DNA of 64,000 bases, taken from assembly GCA_946539765.1 (NCBI GenBank), contig CAMNHO010000009.1, positions 1 through 64,000 of the forward strand, given 5' to 3'. Source of the DNA: UBA4312 sp002394635. Its GTDB lineage: Bacteria > Bacillota_I > Bacilli_A > Erysipelotrichales > Erysipelotrichaceae. Made by a program: the position numbers and the translations under genes. Each line of letters starts with the position of its first letter. Position 1 is the first letter of the stretch. Shown here in pieces: positions 7,214 through 15,976 of the stretch. The notes under the pieces are model-generated. The model was not told the DNA's origin and ran no database searches. It worked only from the letters and a program-made list of their open reading frames with translations.

Positions 7214-7725
7214 TATTTCACTTCACATGCATACCCGTTCTCTTCAAAAACACTCTGTGTTTTCTGCAAAGAAATCGAGGTATTTTGTTTTTCACCCTGA
7301 TCTAACAGGCCCGCTTCTATCAATGCATCTTTATCTGCGACTTCATAATCAATCTCTACCGTGACTTCCACTTCTTTATCGATAACCTTTCCGGTTACCG
7401 TTACACCTTCTAAACCCTGATACTTTTCTTTCAATGTATCGTTGATTTTTGTCTGAATGGTTTCCTTATTCATTTCATCGGTAATTCCCAGATCCGAATT
7501 CGTCAAAAAGAAAACCTGTTTCATTTTTTTGATTTTATCCCCTTTGGCTTCAAAAGTAGTCGTAACTTTCTGGTCGCTGTTCACGCATTCTACCGTTTTT
7601 TCCTTGGTATCTTTTTCTGCTTTTGCGACCGGTTTTTCCTTTGGATCATTTTCCATGATATCACTTAATCGTGTACAACCACTCATCAAAGTAAGGACGC
7701 TAACCCCAATCAAAAACTTTTTCAT
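7213..7725 (-). CDS. lipoprotein, DUF1307/YehR-like, 170 aa
   Basis: The N-terminus MKKFLIGVSVLTLMSGC is a lipoprotein signal with the lipobox at Cys17, so the mature protein should be tethered to the outer face of the membrane. After a charged linker (about 25-45), the body begins with VECVNSDQKVTTTFEAKGDKIKKM and ends TQSVFEENGYACEVK. The arrangement resembles the YehR/DUF1307 family, small lipoproteins of unknown role, and two Cys near the domain ends might form a disulphide. It is flanked by terminators and forms a single-gene unit. The family call is moderate; the lipoprotein call is strong. Confidence 0.8.
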   Translation of the reverse strand: MKKFLIGVSVLTLMSGCTRLSDIMENDPKEKPVAKAEKDTKEKTVECVNSDQKVTTTFEAKGDKIKKMKQVFFLTNSDLGITDEMNKETIQTKINDTLKEKYQGLEGVTVTGKVIDKEVEVTVEIDYEVADKDALIEAGLLDQGEKQNTSISLQKTQSVFEENGYACEVK

Positions 7726-7774
7726 TTAGAAGTCCTCCTTAGAATGTATAAAGTATACCATGTAATGATTTTTT

Positions 7775-8863
7775 TTAGCAACCCAACCTTTGATCTGTCC
7801 ATTGGCTCAGGCGTTCCAGTCCCTCTTTTGTCATTTGGCAATCCTGACCTAATCCCAAACGCAGATGGTATTCGCAGTCAAAACAAGACCCCGGCACAAA
7901 AAAGATGCCTGTCTGTTCCAATAGTTCCAAGGCTAGCTGCTCACTTGGAATATCAAAATCATATCTTAAAAAGCAGACCGTTCCTTCCTGTGGCAGCTGC
8001 ACATGATACCTTGGTTCGTTTTCAAGCCATTGACGGATCGTTTCTTTGTTTGTTTGCAAGATCTGTCGATTTCTTTGCAGGATCTCCTCTTTATGCTTCA
8101 AAGCCGTTAAAGCCAATGCATCAATCAGCGGCCCGGTTGAAACCATCGTATAGTCCTTACGGACATTGATCTGGTCGATGACCTCCTTTGGTCCCTTGAC
8201 CCAGCCAAATCGTAATCCGGCCAGCGCATAAATCTTACTTAATGAGCTTGTGGCAATTCCCCGTTCATATAGATCACTGATTGATTCGTTCGCTTCCAAT
8301 CCCCGATAGACCTCATCACAGAGGATGTAGATTCCCTGCTTTCTGCACAGTTTGATCAACGCATCCAGAAATGCCCCTGTATACAACGTTCCTGTCGGAT
8401 TGTTCGGATTGTTAAGGATGATAAGTCTGGTGTTTTCTGTCAGGGATTGTTCCACATCTGTAATGGAAGGCATCCAGCTTTTGGATTCATCCAGGGAAAC
8501 GGTATCTACTGTACATCCCAGTGAGCGAGGCATGTCGATAAACTGTTGATAGCCCGGCACAAAAGCCAATACGTGATCGCCCGGTTCCAAAATTGTTTCC
8601 ATCACCAGTTGATTAGCCTCAAGACAACCGTGGCAAGTAGTGATTTGATCCGTTGTGCCGGTTTCATACAAAGAAAGGATTGCTTCTTTGCATTCTTTAT
8701 TGCCGGTGATCTGTCCATAGTCTAAAGAAATGGAGCCCAGCGGTTCCATATCCAGCAGTTCCTGTATAGTCAATGATTTCATACAAGTATCTGTCAGATT
8801 ATAATGGGCATCCATTTCGTATTTATTCATCCATTGTTCAACTTTAAAATCAGCTAGTTTCAT
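7775..8863 (-). CDS. PLP-dependent aminotransferase, class I/II (fold type I)
   Basis: 362 residues. Active-site features visible are NNPNNPTG (about 151-158), CDEVYRG (about 181-187, the Asp that pairs with the PLP nitrogen) and SLSKIYALAGLRFGW (about 206-220, with the Schiff-base Lys). The closest remembered relatives are MalY/PatC-like and histidinol-phosphate-like aminotransferases, which transaminate amino acids or cleave C-S bonds. The gene is last in a T-box controlled operon and its start overlaps the ABC ATPase gene by four bases, so it probably acts on the amino acid imported by that system. The exact substrate is unknown. Confidence 0.87.
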   Translation of the reverse strand: MKLADFKVEQWMNKYEMDAHYNLTDTCMKSLTIQELLDMEPLGSISLDYGQITGNKECKEAILSLYETGTTDQITTCHGCLEANQLVMETILEPGDHVLAFVPGYQQFIDMPRSLGCTVDTVSLDESKSWMPSITDVEQSLTENTRLIILNNPNNPTGTLYTGAFLDALIKLCRKQGIYILCDEVYRGLEANESISDLYERGIATSSLSKIYALAGLRFGWVKGPKEVIDQINVRKDYTMVSTGPLIDALALTALKHKEEILQRNRQILQTNKETIRQWLENEPRYHVQLPQEGTVCFLRYDFDIPSEQLALELLEQTGIFFVPGSCFDCEYHLRLGLGQDCQMTKEGLERLSQWTDQRLGC

Positions 8864-9591
8864 TCGTAGAATACCTTACTCAGGAAGTCTTTAGCCCGAT
8901 CCGATTGCGGATTGGTAAAAAATTCCTCGCTGGCGGCGTCTTCAATAATCTCTCCCTGATCCAGAAAGACAACACGATTTCCCACCTTGCGAGCAAAGCC
9001 CATTTCATGTGTCACAACAATCATGGTCATACCAGCTTCCGCCAGTTTTGTCATAACCTCCAGCACTTCCTTGATCATTTCCGGGTCCAGAGCACTGGTT
9101 GGCTCATCAAATAGCATGACTTCCGGATTCATGCACAACGCCCTGGCAATCGCCACACGCTGTTTTTGTCCACCGGACAATTTATTTGGATATTCATCGC
9201 GTTTTTCAGCCAGACCGACACGATTCAGATAATCCATCGCCACTCGTTCTGCTTGTTCATCAGACATTCCCAAGACCTGGACAGGTGCCAGCTTGCAATT
9301 TTCGATAACTGTGTAGTTTGGGAACAAATTAAAATGCTGGAACACAAATCCCATGCGATTTCTCTGTTCTCTGAATTTCTTTTCGTTATTGTGGTCCATC
9401 AGTTCATCATCCATGTAAATTTCACCGGATTCAGGTGTTTCCAAACCATGAATACAGCGCAGTAGTGTACTTTTCCCAGATCCGGAAGGACCGATCAAGC
9501 TGACAATTTCACCTTTCTGCACTTCCAGGCTGACACCTTTTAACGCATGTGTACCCACAAACCGTTTTTCAATATTCTCTACTCTAATCAC
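8860..9591 (-). CDS. polar amino-acid ABC transporter, ATP-binding subunit
   Basis: 243 residues, the full length of GlnQ/ArtP-like ATPases. Walker A GPSGSGKST (about 34-42), the Q-loop in GFVFQHFNLF (about 82-91), signature LSGGQKQRVAIARAL (about 138-152), Walker B VMLFDEPTSALD (about 158-169) and the H-loop VVTHEMGFA (about 192-200) are all intact. It powers import through the permease encoded immediately upstream, whose gene it overlaps by eight bases, and overlaps the aminotransferase gene by four. It works at the cytoplasmic face of the membrane. Expression is likely set by the T-box leader at the head of the operon. Confidence 0.95.
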   Translation of the reverse strand: MIRVENIEKRFVGTHALKGVSLEVQKGEIVSLIGPSGSGKSTLLRCIHGLETPESGEIYMDDELMDHNNEKKFREQRNRMGFVFQHFNLFPNYTVIENCKLAPVQVLGMSDEQAERVAMDYLNRVGLAEKRDEYPNKLSGGQKQRVAIARALCMNPEVMLFDEPTSALDPEMIKEVLEVMTKLAEAGMTMIVVTHEMGFARKVGNRVVFLDQGEIIEDAASEEFFTNPQSDRAKDFLSKVFYE

Positions 9592-10267
9592 TGGCTGCCA
9601 ACCTCTTTTCTACATAACTGCCTAATGCAGAAATACTCAATGTCATAATCAGATAAAAGACTGCAGCCAAGCAGTATGGTGACATAACATCATAGTATTT
9701 GGTTCCTATAACCTGAGCTCCTTTTAACAATTCAACCGCACCAATCGTACTGATCAAAGAGGAGTCCTTGATCAATGTGATGAACTCGCTGATTACCGGT
9801 GGAACAATTCTTTTGAATGCCTGAGGAAGAATGACAAGCTTCATCATCTGCCACTGAGACAAACCCAGTGTTTCGCAGGCTTCCCATTGTCCTCTGTCAA
9901 CGCCGTTGATACCGCTTCGGATCAGTTCTGTCTGATAAGCACCGCTGTTGATGCTCATAGCAATGACACCGATCAAATACACGTTAATTCGTAATACTTT
10001 ACCAGTAAAACCTGTATAAATTGAAGGGATAACCGAGAAAATAATCAATATTTGCAGCAATAAAGGGGTTCCACGAATCACTTCTACATAGAAATTCGCA
10101 ATCGCTCTGGGAATGATATGTTTGGAGCGCTTACCGGATGCACCAAGAACACCGATGACCAGACCGATTAAAAGGGACAGCGCTGCTATCACCAAAGATA
10201 ACAGCGCTCCTTTTGCTAAATACAGGATATTTTCTGCGGTAAATATTTTACCAAATGCAAGAAACAT
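9584..10267 (-). CDS. polar amino-acid ABC transporter, permease subunit
   Basis: 227 residues with about five membrane helices. The HisM/GlnP-type signature is visible: VEVIRGTPLLLQ (about 62-73) and the EAA loop GQWEACETLGLSQWQMMKLVILPQA (about 129-153) that docks on the ATPase. Only one permease gene is present, so the transporter probably uses a homodimeric channel. It lies between the ATPase gene, which it overlaps, and the substrate-binding protein gene 19 bases upstream. Confidence 0.94.
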   Translation of the reverse strand: MFLAFGKIFTAENILYLAKGALLSLVIAALSLLIGLVIGVLGASGKRSKHIIPRAIANFYVEVIRGTPLLLQILIIFSVIPSIYTGFTGKVLRINVYLIGVIAMSINSGAYQTELIRSGINGVDRGQWEACETLGLSQWQMMKLVILPQAFKRIVPPVISEFITLIKDSSLISTIGAVELLKGAQVIGTKYYDVMSPYCLAAVFYLIMTLSISALGSYVEKRLAASD

Positions 10268-10286
10268 AATATCCTCCTTGTTTACC

Positions 10287-11063
10287 TTATTCTTCTAATG
10301 GAGATAAACTGTATTTTTCGCACATCTTAGCGTAATCATCGCTTGCCAGGAATTTTTCAATGCATTTATTGATCTTCTCGATGACTTCTGTATTTCCTTT
10401 TTTGGCAATGATATAGTTTTTTTCATCCATTAAAGAGCCTTCCAGCATCTTAAATTCGCCATTTTCAACATAGTTTTTACCAACACCTAAGTCAACGATT
10501 GCAGCGTCATACTGATGAGCAGACAACGCATTCATGATATCTTGAACGTTTTTCAGGCCTGTGACTTCTGCATCTTCTACTCCATTTGCTGCCTCTTCAC
10601 CAGTTGCACCCGTCTGTGCAACCAAAGATTTTCCTTTTAGATCATCCAAAGTTTCAATATCAGAATCAGCCGGTACGATGGCTACCTGACTTGTTCCCAG
10701 ATAAGGATCTGACCATTCTACTTCACGGTCTTCGGAATAAGTGAAACCGGAAATACCCAGATCAACCTGATCTCCCTGGATCTGTGTAATAATATTATCA
10801 AAATCCATCTGCTTGAACTCTAATTTGTATTCAACGCCTTCTTCTTCCTTTAAATAGTCTTCAAACAACGCAACCATATCAATGTCGAAGCCTTCCATTT
10901 CACCATCTGTATTCAATGATTCATATGGTTTATAATCCGGCGAAATACCAATGGTCAAAGTCTTGACATCACTGTTTTCTTCTTTCGGAGCAGATCCGGA
11001 GGAACATCCTACCATCGCTGCAGCCATTAATAATGCGCATCCTGCTTTCAAAAATTTGTTCAT
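10287..11063 (-). CDS. polar amino-acid ABC transporter, substrate-binding lipoprotein
   Basis: 258 residues. The signal MNKFLKAGCALLMAAAMVGC carries a lipobox with the lipidated Cys at 20. The mature part is a type II periplasmic-binding fold: LTIGISPDYKPYESLNTDGEMEGFDIDM (about 36-63), DLGISGFTYSEDREVEWSDPY (about 100-120). In this family an Arg and an Asp/Glu hold the amino-acid backbone; here REVEWSDPY supplies the usual loop. It captures an amino acid outside the cell for the permease and ATPase that follow. It is the first gene after the T-box, so supply of one charged tRNA should set its level. Which amino acid is bound cannot be stated. Confidence 0.93.
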   Translation of the reverse strand: MNKFLKAGCALLMAAAMVGCSSGSAPKEENSDVKTLTIGISPDYKPYESLNTDGEMEGFDIDMVALFEDYLKEEEGVEYKLEFKQMDFDNIITQIQGDQVDLGISGFTYSEDREVEWSDPYLGTSQVAIVPADSDIETLDDLKGKSLVAQTGATGEEAANGVEDAEVTGLKNVQDIMNALSAHQYDAAIVDLGVGKNYVENGEFKMLEGSLMDEKNYIIAKKGNTEVIEKINKCIEKFLASDDYAKMCEKYSLSPLEE

Positions 11064-11087
11064 TTGCTTCCTCTCCTTTTCTAACGA

Positions 11088-11318
11088 AAAAACGCCCTTT
11101 TCATTGAAAAAGGACGTAATGAACGCGGTACCACCTTAATTCCATCCGCTTTTCACGGATGACACCTCATTCTTAACGCGAATTCACGATATTGCCTCAA
11201 AGATTCGACAATATGACTCAAAGACACGTTCCAGGTTTTCTCTTAATGGCTTGCACCAACCGCCACTTCTCTGATAAGCTGTCCGCCTGTACTTCTTCTT
11301 TTCTTCGTCTTTAAAACA
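11088..11318 (-). promoter_or_regulatory. T-box riboswitch (tRNA-sensing leader)
   Basis: On the minus strand this leader carries the hallmark T-box AAGGTGGTACCGCG (11124-11137) and a Stem I with GGTTGGTGCAAGCC in its distal loop. The internal loop pairs AGTA on one side with GAAC on the other. The antiterminator is followed by a strong terminator, ACGTCCTTTT/AAAAGGGCGT then T6 (11088-11118). Uncharged tRNA should favour read-through into the transporter operon. The specifier triplet lies in GGAACGTGTC. If it follows GAAC it would read GUG (Val), but I am not certain of the register, so the amino acid is left open. Confidence 0.9.
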
Positions 11319-11319
11319 T

Positions 11320-11347
11320 ATTATACATTCGTTCATAAATATTGCAA
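11320..11347 (-). promoter_or_regulatory. promoter of the T-box operon
   Basis: Minus-strand TTGCAA (11342-11347), a 16-base spacer and TATAAT (11320-11325) lie directly upstream of the T-box leader. Confidence 0.7.
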
Positions 11348-11367
11348 GGAACTTACAATAATTTTCA

Positions 11368-12726
11368 TTAATTTTTCAATGCCTGCAACGGAGCCGGGAT
11401 CCTTCCTCCACGTTGGATCATGACCGCATTGTCTGTCTGCCGTACAGGCATGACCGGACCCGATCCGAGCAATCCTCCGAAATCAAGAATTTCTCCAACC
11501 TCTTTGCCAATTGCCGGGATCAGACGGACCGCTGTTGTTTTTGAATTCACCATACCGATCGCCGCCTCATCAGCAATGATGCCGGAGATGACGCTTTCAC
11601 TGACATCGCCCGGAATGACGATCATGTCCAGACCGACACTGCAGACAGCCGTCATGGCCTCCAGCTTTTCCAAGGATAGGGTACCGGCCAGCGCCGCATC
11701 GATCATACCGGCATCCTCACTGACCGGAATAAAAGCACCGGACAGACCGCCGACATGCCCAGTCGCCATGACACCGCCTTTTTTAACCGCATCATTCAAC
11801 ATAGCTAGACAGGCAGTTGTTCCGTAAGCCCCACACTGTTCCAGACCGATTTCCTCCAAAATATGCGCAACACTGTCCCCCACGGCCGGGGTCGGTGCTA
11901 ACGACAAATCCACAATTCCAAATGGAACACCCAGCTTCTGACTGGCCACCGTCCCAACCAGCTGTCCCATACGGGTAATCTTAAAAGCCGTTCGTTTGAT
12001 CAGGTCGGCCACCTCATCCATCGCCATCGTTTTGTCCGCTTTAGCTAAAGCTGCCCGCACAACACCCGGACCAGATACGCCGACATTGATGACACAGTCT
12101 GCTTCGCCGACACCATGGAAGGCACCAGCCATAAACGGATTATCTTCCGGTGCATTGCAGAATACCACCAGCTTAGCAGCCCCCAGGCAGTTATCATCCT
12201 TGGTCATCCGGGAACATTCTTTGATGATATGTCCCATCTGCGCCACCGCATCCATGTTGATGCCAGCTTTGGTCGATCCCAGGTTCACACTGGCACAGAC
12301 ATGCTGCGTCTTAGCCAGCGCTTCCGGAATAGATTCAATCAGCTCCTTGTCTCCATGAGCATATCCTTTTTGCACCAACGCCGAATAGCCTCCAATAAAA
12401 TCTACACCTAGTTTTTGGGCACACTTCTCCAGTGTCAACGCATACGGCACCGGGCTGGCTCCTTGATTGGCCGCTACCAGAAAAGCAATCGGTGTAACGC
12501 TGATTCGTTTATTGACAACCGGGATCCCATAGGTTTTTTCAATTTCATTGCCGACACTGACAAGATCTTTAGCCAGGCGGCATATCTTTTCCTCCACCTT
12601 TTGACAGGATACTTGAATATCCGGATCAATACAGTCCAGTAAACTGATTCCCATCGTTATCGTACGGATATCCAGATACTCTTCATCGATCATCCGGATC
12701 GTCTGCAGAATTTCATTATTTCGCAT
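11368..12726 (-). CDS. PFL family protein (UPF0210/DUF711), 452 aa
   Basis: The protein matches the UPF0210/DUF711 family in length and style, with repeated Gly/Ala-rich segments (GVGEADCVINVGVSGPGVV, DLSLAPTPAVGDSVAHILEEIGLEQCGAYGTTACLAMLNDAVKKGG, SGAFIPVSEDAGMI, GDVSESVISGIIADEAAIG). The fold resembles glycyl-radical enzymes, hence the PFL label, but there is no C-terminal glycyl-radical loop RVSGYA, so it should not be a pyruvate formate-lyase. Function is unknown. It is nearly always paired with a small ACT-domain protein, and that gene is 11 bases upstream here. The pair probably forms an amino-acid-responsive complex. Confidence 0.9.
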   Translation of the reverse strand: MRNNEILQTIRMIDEEYLDIRTITMGISLLDCIDPDIQVSCQKVEEKICRLAKDLVSVGNEIEKTYGIPVVNKRISVTPIAFLVAANQGASPVPYALTLEKCAQKLGVDFIGGYSALVQKGYAHGDKELIESIPEALAKTQHVCASVNLGSTKAGINMDAVAQMGHIIKECSRMTKDDNCLGAAKLVVFCNAPEDNPFMAGAFHGVGEADCVINVGVSGPGVVRAALAKADKTMAMDEVADLIKRTAFKITRMGQLVGTVASQKLGVPFGIVDLSLAPTPAVGDSVAHILEEIGLEQCGAYGTTACLAMLNDAVKKGGVMATGHVGGLSGAFIPVSEDAGMIDAALAGTLSLEKLEAMTAVCSVGLDMIVIPGDVSESVISGIIADEAAIGMVNSKTTAVRLIPAIGKEVGEILDFGGLLGSGPVMPVRQTDNAVMIQRGGRIPAPLQALKN

Positions 12727-12737
12727 GGATGAGCCTC

Positions 12738-13007
12738 CTAAATCTGGTGCATGGAATTAAAAATATCCTCATGCATTACACGAATGATCAAGTCTCTTTC
12801 CTTCCCCATGGAGGTAATATGATCTCCAAATACATCCAGAGATTTATCCATTCTGTCGATGTCCACCATCATCGTCATGGTAAAGATTCCATCTACAATC
12901 GTCTGCGATACATCTAAAATATTAATGTTCTCTTTGGCACATTCGGTAGCCACCATAGCCAGAATTCCTACCTGATCCTTTCCGATGACACTAATCACTG
13001 CTTTCAT
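12738..13007 (-). CDS. ACT-domain protein (UPF0237), 89 aa
   Basis: One ACT domain fills the whole protein: MKAVISVIGKDQVGILAMVATECAKENINILDVSQTI, then TMTMMVDIDR. ACT domains usually bind amino acids between subunits. This family (Gcv-regulator-like, UPF0237) is the standard neighbour of the DUF711/PFL protein, encoded 11 bases downstream. It is probably a regulatory partner. GAGGGA lies ahead of the ATG. No DNA-binding segment is visible. Confidence 0.92.
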   Translation of the reverse strand: MKAVISVIGKDQVGILAMVATECAKENINILDVSQTIVDGIFTMTMMVDIDRMDKSLDVFGDHITSMGKERDLIIRVMHEDIFNSMHQI

Positions 13008-13020
13008 ATATTCCCTCCTT

Positions 13021-13497
13021 CTAGAATTTCATGGAAACAACCGCATATTTTACTAATTCAAACGGTTCATAGGCATTTTGGATCCCCATCACATTGATAT
13101 CGTATTCGTTTGGCATAAATTTAACATCTGCCTGCTTTTTCAAGCACTGCAGAATGATCGCACTTTGTTCTGCTGTCAACGTTTTCCGCTTTTTCAAACA
13201 TATATTGTTTTTCCGATCCACCAGCAGCAACTCTACATCAATCAATTTTTGATTCAGTAGAATATCTTTCCAGTCACAATCCTGAATATTGAAATAAAAA
13301 TCACTGGAGTCAATAGATCCTCCTTCAAGGATAAAGATCGCAATATCCTGTGTGTAACAGAATGTCAGATCCATCTTTGATCTGGCCATCTCTATTTCAT
13401 GCGGTTCCCAAACATCATCCTTGATGACCAGCATAAACCGGTCTTCCACAAAATCCATAATGGCGCCAGGTTCTATATCATACGCAAATTTCTCCAC
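13021..13497 (-). CDS. hypothetical cytoplasmic protein, 158 aa
   Basis: A mixed alpha/beta-looking soluble protein without signal or membrane segments. Residues 20-110 alternate short beta-like stretches (FMLVIKDDVW, AIFILEGGSI, VELLLVDRKNNICLKKRKTL), and the tail ends PFELVKYAVVSMKF. The gene lies 13 bases upstream of the ACT gene on the same strand, with a good ribosome binding site (GAGGAAC), so it may be the first gene of the ACT-PFL transcript. I do not recognise the family. An intact frame of this length between well-defined genes supports a real gene. Confidence 0.7.
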   Translation of the reverse strand: MEKFAYDIEPGAIMDFVEDRFMLVIKDDVWEPHEIEMARSKMDLTFCYTQDIAIFILEGGSIDSSDFYFNIQDCDWKDILLNQKLIDVELLLVDRKNNICLKKRKTLTAEQSAIILQCLKKQADVKFMPNEYDINVMGIQNAYEPFELVKYAVVSMKF

Positions 13498-13569
13498 GAA
13501 TAGTTCCTCCTCTGCCTATTTATTCTACATGATTTCCAGATGTTTCAATAGCTTTATTTCCAACTTTTA

Positions 13570-13595
13570 TAAAAAAAGACTGCCTGCGCAGTCTT
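13570..13595 (-). terminator. terminator of pta
   Basis: GACTGC (13578-13583) pairs with GCAGTC (13588-13593) across a four-base loop. Read on the minus strand, it is followed by seven T. It begins six bases past the pta stop. Confidence 0.85.
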
Positions 13596-13601
13596 CGTTC
13601 A

Positions 13602-14576
13602 TTAAATATCTAATTCTTTCTGGTTGGCAGTGATAATCGCCATGTTGTAGACTTCTTTCCAGTTACATCCACGGGATAAGTCATTGATTGGGGCATTCAA
13701 TCCCTGCAGGATCGGACCCATCGCAATGTATCCTCCCATGCGGGCTGCAATCTTATAACCAATATTTCCGGCAGAGATATTCGGGAAGATAAATGTATTG
13801 GCATGACCGGCAACCTTTGATTCCGGGAATTTCAATCTTGCCACTTCCGGATCCACTGCACAGTCAAACTGCATTTCACCATCTACTTCAAAATCTAACG
13901 GCATTTCACGTAATTTAGCCAAACATTCTCTCATCTTGGTTACGCATTCAGCTTCCGCACTTCCGTTTGTCGAGAAGGATAACAACGCAACAACCGGCTC
14001 CTTACCGAACTGACGTGTTGAATTAGCAGTCTGAATGGTAATATCCACCAACTGAGATGCAGTCGGATTGATATTGATACCACAGTCTCCGAATACAGCC
14101 TGTTCTTCTCCACGAACCAATAAGAAGCAGGAGCTTACCAAATTCTGGCCCGGTGCTGCTTTTACCAACTGTAATGCCGGACGAACTGTATCAGCTGTAG
14201 AATACGTTGCGCCTCCCAACAATCCGTCGGCACGGCCTGTTTCTACTAACATTGTTCCGAAATAGTTGGTTTGATGCAATAATTCTTCTACACGTTCCCT
14301 GGTCATCTTGTTTTTACGCAATTCGTGCATACGATCAGCTAGCTGATCAAATTCCGGATACGTAGCCGGATCGATCATTTCCACACCTGTCAGATCATAT
14401 CCATATTCTTTGCGTGTGGATTCAATCTGCTCTGGTGTTCCCAATAATACAGGCACACACAAATCATCTTCTACCATGTGCATAGCGGCTTCCTGAATAC
14501 GATAATCCCAGCCTTCTGTAAGTACGATACGAATTTTCTTTCCGATAATCTTTGCTTTCAACTCATCAAGAATCAT
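13602..14576 (-). CDS. pta: phosphate acetyltransferase
   Basis: 324 residues, the short single-domain form of Pta typical of Bacillota. It interconverts acetyl-CoA and acetyl phosphate, the first step of ATP-yielding acetate formation, in the cytoplasm. Recognisable stretches are LLGTPEQI (about 40-47), GLLGGATYSTADTVRPALQLVK (about 118-139), FGDCGININPTASQLVDI (about 162-179), and the C-terminal VAGHANTFIFPNISAGNIGYKIAARMGGY with GPILQGLNAPINDLSRGC. No ackA is adjacent. The gene stands alone, with a leader hairpin and its own terminator. In this organism it would work alongside the hydrogenase encoded at 35-39 kb to dispose of reductant and gain ATP. Confidence 0.95.
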   Translation of the reverse strand: MILDELKAKIIGKKIRIVLTEGWDYRIQEAAMHMVEDDLCVPVLLGTPEQIESTRKEYGYDLTGVEMIDPATYPEFDQLADRMHELRKNKMTRERVEELLHQTNYFGTMLVETGRADGLLGGATYSTADTVRPALQLVKAAPGQNLVSSCFLLVRGEEQAVFGDCGININPTASQLVDITIQTANSTRQFGKEPVVALLSFSTNGSAEAECVTKMRECLAKLREMPLDFEVDGEMQFDCAVDPEVARLKFPESKVAGHANTFIFPNISAGNIGYKIAARMGGYIAMGPILQGLNAPINDLSRGCNWKEVYNMAIITANQKELDI

Positions 14577-14618
14577 AAATTATTTACCTCTTTCTACTCA
14601 TTGATGCTACTTATTATT

Positions 14619-14640
14619 CCATGCATTTTATTCTGCATGG
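14619..14640. promoter_or_regulatory. hairpin in the pta 5' leader
   Basis: CCATGCA (14619-14625) pairs with TGCATGG (14634-14640), between a TATAAT-like -10 box (14654-14659, minus strand) and the pta start. There is no T run after it, so it is not a simple terminator. It could stabilise the mRNA or bind a protein. Confidence 0.35.
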
Positions 14641-14759
14641 CTCTCCCATTCGTATTATAATTCAAAGTACTTTCTATTTCTATATAATTTGTACATTTTC
14701 GTAAAATATTCACATATTGGTACACAAGCACTGTTTTATTAATACTTTATTACTAATAT

Positions 14760-15935
14760 TTAATTTCGATTAAACAGTTTTAACGTTTCTCCCACGAAAT
14801 ACAAGGATCCGCAAATCAATGTTTTATTCTCTGTCTGTTGTAGTCGGTCTATCATCTCTGTTACTGTAATGGATCCTCTGTGCAGTTTCTCATAAGGATA
14901 CAGCCTTTCTGAATCCATGCGCACCAAGGTCACCTTTCCATGCAGACTTTCCAGCATTTCCAGCATAGCCGGAGCATTCTTATCTTTTAGAACACAAAAA
15001 TAGATGTCCCCGTCAAATGTCTGCAAGGATCTGACCAATGCACGGATTCCATCTTCGTTATGCGCACCATCTACCAAAATCAGAGGTTCCTTTCGCAAAA
15101 TCGTGAACCGTCCGTTCCATTCAAACGCATTGATAACATCCTGGACACACTGCGCATCCAGTGCATATCCCATTTGATGGAGCCCTTCCAAGGCCAGGGC
15201 CAGATTGTTTAATTGATAGACGGGATGTTTAAATGTAAATGTATGATCCATCCAGGTAAAAGTTATTCGTCCGTCTTTGCGTTCATATGGCATCTCTACG
15301 AACCCGAGCATAGCCTTGATGTAACCGGCCACCAGTTCCATCACTCTTTGTGAATTCTCTTTGGTCTCCGTAGTCAAGGCAATTACGCCCGGCTTGAAAA
15401 TACCGGATTTCTCATAGGTGATCTGTTCAATGGAATCCCCCAGTACATCCTGGTGTTCCATACCGACATTGGTAATCATCGTCAGATTGTAATCCAGGGC
15501 TGTTGTGGCATCTAAACGACCTCCCAGACCTACTTCCATCAATGCCACATCGACATTCTTTTCCAAAAAATAAGCGACAGCCATCCAGAGGTCTATCTCG
15601 AACATGGTAAATTCTTTTTCCTCAAACAGATCGGTATACGTATCATAGATTCTTTCCCAATCTTCAAAAGAAATTGGTTCCTTGCCAATACAGATTCTTT
15701 CTGTGTGATGGATCAGATGCGGTGAAGTAAACACACCCACCTTATATCCGTTGGCTGTCAACAACTGATTCATCCAGGCTATAGTACTTCCTTTTCCGTT
15801 TGTTCCTCCCACCTGGATCTTCGCCATCCTTCGATGCATCGGCAAATAGGTATCGAGCCATTCACGATACTCTACAAGTTCATGGTTCTGGTTCTTTTTA
15901 TTTTCTATCTTTTTTATTTTATCTTGTACATTCAT
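14760..15935 (-). CDS. folC: folylpolyglutamate synthase / dihydrofolate synthase
   Basis: About 391 residues. The ATP-binding loop VGGTNGKGSTIAWMNQLL (about 43-60), FTSPHLIHHTERICI (about 69-83), EVGLGGRLDATTAL (about 132-145), NVGMEHQDVLG (about 153-163) and VDGAHNEDG (about 285-293) are all present. The enzyme adds glutamate to folates in the cytoplasm. ATG 15935 is chosen over the upstream in-frame ATG 15962. A TATAAT box on the minus strand at 15942-15947 lies only seven bases before it and no ribosome binding site is visible, so the mRNA may be leaderless. It is divergent from ung. The C-terminus (LYFVGETLKLFNRN) is normal. Confidence 0.92.
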   Translation of the reverse strand: MNVQDKIKKIENKKNQNHELVEYREWLDTYLPMHRRMAKIQVGGTNGKGSTIAWMNQLLTANGYKVGVFTSPHLIHHTERICIGKEPISFEDWERIYDTYTDLFEEKEFTMFEIDLWMAVAYFLEKNVDVALMEVGLGGRLDATTALDYNLTMITNVGMEHQDVLGDSIEQITYEKSGIFKPGVIALTTETKENSQRVMELVAGYIKAMLGFVEMPYERKDGRITFTWMDHTFTFKHPVYQLNNLALALEGLHQMGYALDAQCVQDVINAFEWNGRFTILRKEPLILVDGAHNEDGIRALVRSLQTFDGDIYFCVLKDKNAPAMLEMLESLHGKVTLVRMDSERLYPYEKLHRGSITVTEMIDRLQQTENKTLICGSLYFVGETLKLFNRN

Positions 15936-15941
15936 GATGTT

Positions 15942-15947
15942 ATTATA
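15942..15947 (-). promoter_or_regulatory. -10 box directly ahead of folC start
   Basis: Minus-strand TATAAT ends seven bases before the folC ATG at 15935, so transcription would begin at or next to the start codon. The -35 region is weak. This is suggestive of a leaderless transcript but not proof. Confidence 0.4.
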
Positions 15948-15976
15948 GCACTGTATAAACATAAAGAGGTTGACTT

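Noticed and set aside
11368..12726. Pyruvate formate-lyase
   Set aside because: The UPF0210 family has a related fold name but lacks the C-terminal glycyl-radical motif and an activating enzyme nearby.
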